Source: Arthrobacter sp. Bz4
GTDB taxonomy: Bacteria; Actinomycetota; Actinomycetes; Actinomycetales; Micrococcaceae
Assembly: GCF_003075455.1 (NCBI RefSeq)
Contig: NZ_QDAE01000006.1
Span: 1-64,000 of the forward strand
Direction: 5' to 3'
DNA length: 64,000 nt
Positions 60,001-64,000 of this stretch are shown one piece after another. The notes beneath the pieces are model-generated. The model had not been told where the DNA came from and did not search any database. It saw only the letters and a program-made list of their open reading frames with translations. Made by a program: the position numbers and the translations under genes. Numbering within the stretch: the stretch's first letter is position 1; each line of letters starts with the position of its first letter.

Positions 60001-60597
60001 CTAGGAAACGGTGCGGCGTCCTTCGAAGGCGCGGCCGAGGGTCACTTCGTCGGCATATTCGAGGTCGCCTCCCACCGGCAGTCCTGAGGCCAGGCGTGTC
60101 ACCTTGATCCCGATGGTCTTGAGCATCCGGGCCAGGTAAGTGGCGGTCGCTTCCCCTTCGAGGTTCGGGTCGGTGGCGATGATGATCTCCTCGATCTTGT
60201 CGTCGGAGAGTCTGCTGAGGAGCTCACGGATCCGGAGCTGGTCCGGGCCGATACCAGCGATCGGGTTGATGGCGCCGCCGAGCACATGGTAGCGCCCCCT
60301 GAACGATCGGGTCCGTTCGACGGCGATGACGTCCTTTGACTCTTCCACCACACAAATCGCTGTCGGGTCGCGGCGCGGATCGCGGCAGATCCCGCAGGTT
60401 TCCTGCTCAGCCACATTGCCGCACACCGTGCAGAATTTGACCCGTTCCTTCACCGTGACGATGGCATTGACCAGGCGCTTGATGTCCTCGCCGTCGCCCT
60501 CCAGGATGTAGAAGGCCAGCCGCTGGGCCGACTTGGGTCCAACTCCCGGAAGCCTGCCCAGTTCGTCGATGAGCTCCTGGACTGCGCCTTCGTACAC
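60001..60597 (-). CDS. recR: Recombination protein RecR
   Basis: 198 residues. Helix-hairpin-helix [18 protein letters not shown], four-Cys zinc site (Cys56, Cys59, Cys68, Cys71) and a Toprim domain ([10 protein letters not shown]...). It works with RecF/RecO to load RecA at gaps. It lies 39 bases downstream of dnaX, the usual dnaX-recR order, but without the small ybaB gene that often lies between them. Confidence 0.96.
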   Translation of the reverse strand: MYEGAVQELIDELGRLPGVGPKSAQRLAFYILEGDGEDIKRLVNAIVTVKERVKFCTVCGNVAEQETCGICRDPRRDPTAICVVEESKDVIAVERTRSFRGRYHVLGGAINPIAGIGPDQLRIRELLSRLSDDKIEEIIIATDPNLEGEATATYLARMLKTIGIKVTRLASGLPVGGDLEYADEVTLGRAFEGRRTVS

Positions 60598-60636
60598 TGG
60601 ACCTTCTTCTGGTTGCTATTTCACTGGAACGGAACG

Positions 60637-63513
60637 CTAGGGGCTGTCGACGCCGCGTTCCTCAATCAGTTTGCCGTTCAGGATGCGTTCGATGGCTGAG
60701 CGTCCAACCAGCCCGGACTCTTCGATGGTTTCATCGTCGGCGCTCGGCTCGTCCTCAACGTAGGTCAAGTCTACGGCGCCTTTGGGGGGATTGGCCGCTT
60801 CCTCTTCCAGCCGCTTCCGCTCCGCTTCGTCAAGGAGCCGCTGATACCTGCTGAGCGGTTTGGCTGGCTGGCCGGCGACCGCCGGTGGGGGCTGGTCAAC
60901 CGCAGGAGCCCGCGGGGGCTGTTGCTGCGATGTGCCCACCGGGTCTGCCGTCGGCCGTTCCTGGGCTTTTTCCCGAACCGGCGCGTCGGGCTGCGCCGGT
61001 GTTGAGTTCTGACCTGGGGCGGTCTGCGGCGGACGGCGGGTGGACAGGGTCTGACCAGAGTCGTCGGGGGCTGCGGGTTGGGCTGTTTGCCAGGCATTGC
61101 TTTCCGGGCCCAGATCATATTCGTCGGAGGGCGGCTCCACGGAGGCCCACGAGTCGTCCGGTTCCGAAGTTGCCACCCTGCTTCGCTGGGGGCGGCTGGG
61201 TGTGGCGGCGGGCGTAACGGGGGACTGCGGGGCGGGACCGCTCTGGCCTGCGCTGGTGCTGGGGCCGGTATTCCAGCGGGCCGGCGGGGCCCCGACTGAC
61301 GGTTCCGCGGCCCGGGAGGGGGCCGCAGGTGGCGGCGAGCTGGGCGGCGCAGAGGATGGTGACGGCGCCGAAGCTGCCGAAGCTCCCGAAGCTGCCGCCG
61401 TGGCGGGAGCGGACGGGGCGGACGCCGAGGGCGTAGCGGGCGCCGCACCGGGCGTTACGGACGCCGCCGGTTCCGCGGGTGTAGCTGCGGATGGTGGTGC
61501 TGCCGGGGTTGCAGGCTGGTGAGGTCCGGCTGGCGCCTCAGGTGAGGGCGCCGTTGTCGGGAGCGACTGGCTCGGCTGAAGTGATTTGGGCGTCGAGCTG
61601 CTGGGAGGCTCTGTCGGCGCCTGCCGACTAGTGGGTACTTTTGGGTTTGGCTCACCCGCTGCCGCTGCCGCTGCTCCGTCGTGGAGTACTTCGATGGTGA
61701 CGTTCAGGGCCAGGATTTTGTGGATCGCCTGTTTCACGTTGTCCATGTGAGTGCCGCGCTGGAAGGCGATGGCGTTTCCCTGGGTCGCGAAGGCGAGGAC
61801 CAGTTGGTTCCCGTTCATGCTCCGCGGCTTGGCATCCGGATTGACGTTGAGCCACGTGGTGCGTTTGATGCGGGCGAGTTCATCCATGATCTCGGGCCAC
61901 GCACGCCGGATCATTTCCACCTGCGGTGCCCCGGAGGAGGAAGAAGCCGATGCTGGGTCCTGCCGCGCAGGCTCGGGCGCGGCCGGGGATGCGGCCGGCG
62001 CCGACGACGACGGGCCCGCAGCCGGACCTGAAGCATTCTGACCCGCAGCATTCTGCCCTGCAGTTGAACCTTCAGTGTTCGGAGCTGATGTGGCCGGCCC
62101 TGATGCGGTCGGCGCTGGGCTGCTCGGGGCTACGCCAGCCGGGGTGACTGACGGTGTCGTTGGCTTCTCTGCGGGAGCAGTCTCCTCGGGCCACGTCGCA
62201 GTACTGGCCGTCTTCCCATCCGGGTCGGAGCCCGCCGAGGGGGCAACGCCCTGGGAGCGGCCTGCCGGGATCGCGGGAGCGTGGTCCTGGGCGGTGGCAG
62301 CAGGGGCTGTCGGTTGGCTGGGCGCGGCATCGGACCCGGCGTCGGACCCGGCGTACTGCAGGCGGCGTTCGATCCGGTCAACGCGGGCCAGGGTTCCCCG
62401 CTCGGTCTCATCGGCGGCGGGCAGCAGGATCCGCGCGCAGATCAGCTCAAGGTGAAGACGCGGTGACGTGGCACCGGTCATCTCGGTCAGAGCCGTGTTG
62501 GTGATGTCCGCGGCGCGGGAGAGTTCGCCGCGGCCCAGCTGGTTGGCTTGGGTGCGCATCCGGTTCAGCTGGTCGTCGGGGGTGCCCCGGAGGATCGCCG
62601 CCGCACTGTCGGGAACCGCGTTCACGATAATCAAGTCGCGGAACCGCTCCAATAGGTCCTCAACGAACCTGCGTGGGTCATGCCCAGTCTGGATCACCCG
62701 GTCGACGGCGCTGAACACCGTGCCAGCGTCGCCCGCGGCGAAGGCGTCGACGACGTCGTCAAGCAGGGACGCATGCGTGTAACCGAGGAGGGACACGGCA
62801 AGCTCATAGTCGAGACCGTCCGGACCGGCGCCGGCCATGAGCTGGTCGAGTACGGACAGTGAGTCACGCACGGACCCGCCGCCGGCCCGGATCACGAGGG
62901 ACAGCACCCCTGGGGCCACGGGGATGCCCTCCTGTTGGCAGAGCAGATCAAGGTAGGCCATCAGCGGCTCGGGCGGCACCAACCGGAACGGGTAGTGGTG
63001 GGTGCGGGACCGGATGGTACCGATCACTTTGTCAGGTTCGGTGGTGGCAAAGATGAACTTGATGTGTTCCGGGGGTTCTTCGACGATCTTCAGGAGGGCG
63101 TTGAAGCCCGCCGACGTGACCATATGGGCCTCATCGATGATGAAGATTTTGTACCGGTCGCGGACCGGTGCGAAGGTGGCGCGCTCCCGGAGATCACGGG
63201 CGTCGTCGACGCCGCCGTGGCTCGCAGCGTCGATTTCAATCACGTCAAGGCTGCCGGAGCCGCCGCGGGCGAGCTCAACACAGCTATCGCAGACCCCGCA
63301 GGGGACCGGGGTGGGGCCCTGGGCACAGTTCAGGCAGCGCGCCAGGATGCGTGCCGATGTTGTTTTTCCACAACCGCGCGGACCGGAGAACAGGTAGGCG
63401 TGGTTGACCCGGCCCTTCTCAATGGCAGCCATGAGGGGCTCGGTGACGTGCTCCTGGCCAATGACGTCCGCGAAGGCTTCGGGACGGTATCGGCGGTAAA
63501 GGGCTGTGCTCAC
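60637..63513 (-). CDS. dnaX: DNA polymerase III subunit gamma/tau
   Basis: 958 residues, long for the family. Residues 1-370 are the AAA+ clamp-loader core: Walker A GPRGCGKTT (44-52), a zinc module with Cys63, Cys72, Cys75 and Cys78, Walker B IIDEAH and sensor SRT-like loops. Residues ~375-505 and ~640-880 are Pro/Ala/Ser/Thr low complexity. Between them lies a tau-like domain (EMIRRAWPEIMDELARIKRTTWLNVN...). No A/T-rich slippery site suggests a programmed frameshift. Confidence 0.95.
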   Translation of the reverse strand: MSTALYRRYRPEAFADVIGQEHVTEPLMAAIEKGRVNHAYLFSGPRGCGKTTSARILARCLNCAQGPTPVPCGVCDSCVELARGGSGSLDVIEIDAASHGGVDDARDLRERATFAPVRDRYKIFIIDEAHMVTSAGFNALLKIVEEPPEHIKFIFATTEPDKVIGTIRSRTHHYPFRLVPPEPLMAYLDLLCQQEGIPVAPGVLSLVIRAGGGSVRDSLSVLDQLMAGAGPDGLDYELAVSLLGYTHASLLDDVVDAFAAGDAGTVFSAVDRVIQTGHDPRRFVEDLLERFRDLIIVNAVPDSAAAILRGTPDDQLNRMRTQANQLGRGELSRAADITNTALTEMTGATSPRLHLELICARILLPAADETERGTLARVDRIERRLQYAGSDAGSDAAPSQPTAPAATAQDHAPAIPAGRSQGVAPSAGSDPDGKTASTATWPEETAPAEKPTTPSVTPAGVAPSSPAPTASGPATSAPNTEGSTAGQNAAGQNASGPAAGPSSSAPAASPAAPEPARQDPASASSSSGAPQVEMIRRAWPEIMDELARIKRTTWLNVNPDAKPRSMNGNQLVLAFATQGNAIAFQRGTHMDNVKQAIHKILALNVTIEVLHDGAAAAAAGEPNPKVPTSRQAPTEPPSSSTPKSLQPSQSLPTTAPSPEAPAGPHQPATPAAPPSAATPAEPAASVTPGAAPATPSASAPSAPATAAASGASAASAPSPSSAPPSSPPPAAPSRAAEPSVGAPPARWNTGPSTSAGQSGPAPQSPVTPAATPSRPQRSRVATSEPDDSWASVEPPSDEYDLGPESNAWQTAQPAAPDDSGQTLSTRRPPQTAPGQNSTPAQPDAPVREKAQERPTADPVGTSQQQPPRAPAVDQPPPAVAGQPAKPLSRYQRLLDEAERKRLEEEAANPPKGAVDLTYVEDEPSADDETIEESGLVGRSAIERILNGKLIEERGVDSP

Positions 63514-63557
63514 AAAAGAACCCTATCGGTTGGTGGTGACGTATTGCGGTGGCGGAA

Positions 63558-64000
63558 TCAGGACAGCTCGCCGGGCTCAACTATCCAGGCTTCACGCGGC
63601 ACTCCTGCCGGGTGAAACGCCTCGAGCGCTCCTGCCAGCGTACCCGCCGGGAGCCCCGCCGACCGAAGGATCAGGTCCCTCACCGAGCTGGCGGTCCAGC
63701 CCTTATCGGCGAGCGATTCGAGGGTGACGGCGCCGTCACGCTTGGCGAGGCGCTGCCCTTCCCGGTTCAACGCGAGTGGGACATGCGCGTACTGGGGCGG
63801 GGCGATCCCCAGCAGGCTGGCCAAATAAGCCTGCCGGGGGGCGGAGCTGAGCAGGTCATCGCCGCGGACCACCTGGTCGATTCCCTGCGCGGCGTCGTCG
63901 ACCACCACCGCAAGATTGTACGCGGGAACACCGTCACTGCGGACAATGACCAGGTCATCCACCGGTCCGGTGTAGCTGCCGTGCAACTCATCCTGGACCG
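63558..64000 (-). CDS. gluQRS: Glutamyl-Q tRNA(Asp) synthetase (5' partial)
   Basis: 147 codons up to the right edge; the start lies outside the window. It is a GluRS-like class I fragment: GSYTGPVDDLVIVRSDGVPAYNLAVVVDDAAQGIDQVVRGDDLL, the second signature in LAKRDGAVTL (the KMSKS-like lysine of GluQ-RS) and a short C terminus without the anticodon domain. It attaches Glu to queuosine in tRNA-Asp. It lies 44 bases downstream of dnaX on the minus strand in the reading direction of dnaX from the right. Confidence 0.85.
   Translation of the reverse strand, partial: VQDELHGSYTGPVDDLVIVRSDGVPAYNLAVVVDDAAQGIDQVVRGDDLLSSAPRQAYLASLLGIAPPQYAHVPLALNREGQRLAKRDGAVTLESLADKGWTASSVRDLILRSAGLPAGTLAGALEAFHPAGVPREAWIVEPGELS

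Noticed and set aside
60597-60637. 4.5S RNA (ffs) or ybaB near dnaX-recR
   Set aside because: The gap is only 39 bases and holds no such gene.
60637-63513. Programmed frameshift in dnaX
   Set aside because: No A/T-rich slippery heptamer in the open frame around the end of the AAA+ core.

Overview
The window reads as chromosomal DNA of a high-GC actinobacterium, most likely an Arthrobacter-like member of the Micrococcaceae. The reasons are the strong G/C third-position bias, frequent GTG starts, the three-part PurS/PurQ/PurL enzyme, a mycothiol-type DinB/maleylpyruvate-isomerase protein, several actinobacterial families of unknown function (DUF1206, DUF3151, DUF427, DUF1990, DUF3253), an Asp23/AmaP envelope cluster and Actinobacteria-type riboswitches. 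I see no rRNA, CRISPR array, transposase, integrase or phage gene. All assignments come from reading the sequence; no database search was run.

Layout. 1-5.8 kb: a secreted coiled-coil protein that runs off the left edge, a CDF cation exporter, a small zincin, tRNA-Glu/Asp/Phe, then a yybP-ykoY (Mn2+) riboswitch in front of a TerC exporter that is translationally coupled to a USP-like/winged-helix fusion protein. 5.9-12.5 kb: a PucR regulator divergent from a reductase/fatty-acid desaturase pair, a lipoprotein, and an overlapping Asp23/DUF2273/AmaP envelope operon. 12.5-18.8 kb: an alpha-glucoside locus (GH13 enzyme, binding protein, two permeases, LacI regulator) with a LacI-type palindrome in the divergent promoter. 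18.9-22.3 kb: AlaX editing protein, then nadE-xthA-hypothetical. 22.4-28.2 kb: two Gfo/Idh/MocA dehydrogenases and two TIM-barrel isomerases, headed by an in-frame chimera that looks like a large deletion scar, divergent from a ROK regulator. 28.3-39.3 kb: housekeeping genes (pyrE, fbaA, purA, a TrmH methyltransferase, HAD and tyrosine phosphatases, a nitrilase-family amidohydrolase), plus a second deletion scar that joins the start of a PAS domain to the end of an EAL domain.

39.4-48 kb is a sulfur island read leftwards. A SAM riboswitch precedes a sulfonate-type ABC transporter (ATPase, lipoprotein, permease) and an acetyl-CoA-synthetase-like gene. A second, sequence-related SAM riboswitch precedes sfnG, metY and a CoA-binding protein. 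A paralogous CoA-binding gene lies just beyond the upstream riboswitch. In both riboswitches the 3' strand of P1 overlaps the Shine-Dalgarno sequence, so SAM should shut off translation. I infer that organosulfur uptake, C-S cleavage, homocysteine synthesis and re-activation of the acetate released by MetY are co-regulated here.

48-64 kb: DUF1206 and two small conserved genes, purSQL, an SSI-like lipoprotein, two related small proteins around a mycothiol-family gene, lysC, an ABC-2 exporter, recR, a very long dnaX and a partial gluQRS at the right edge.
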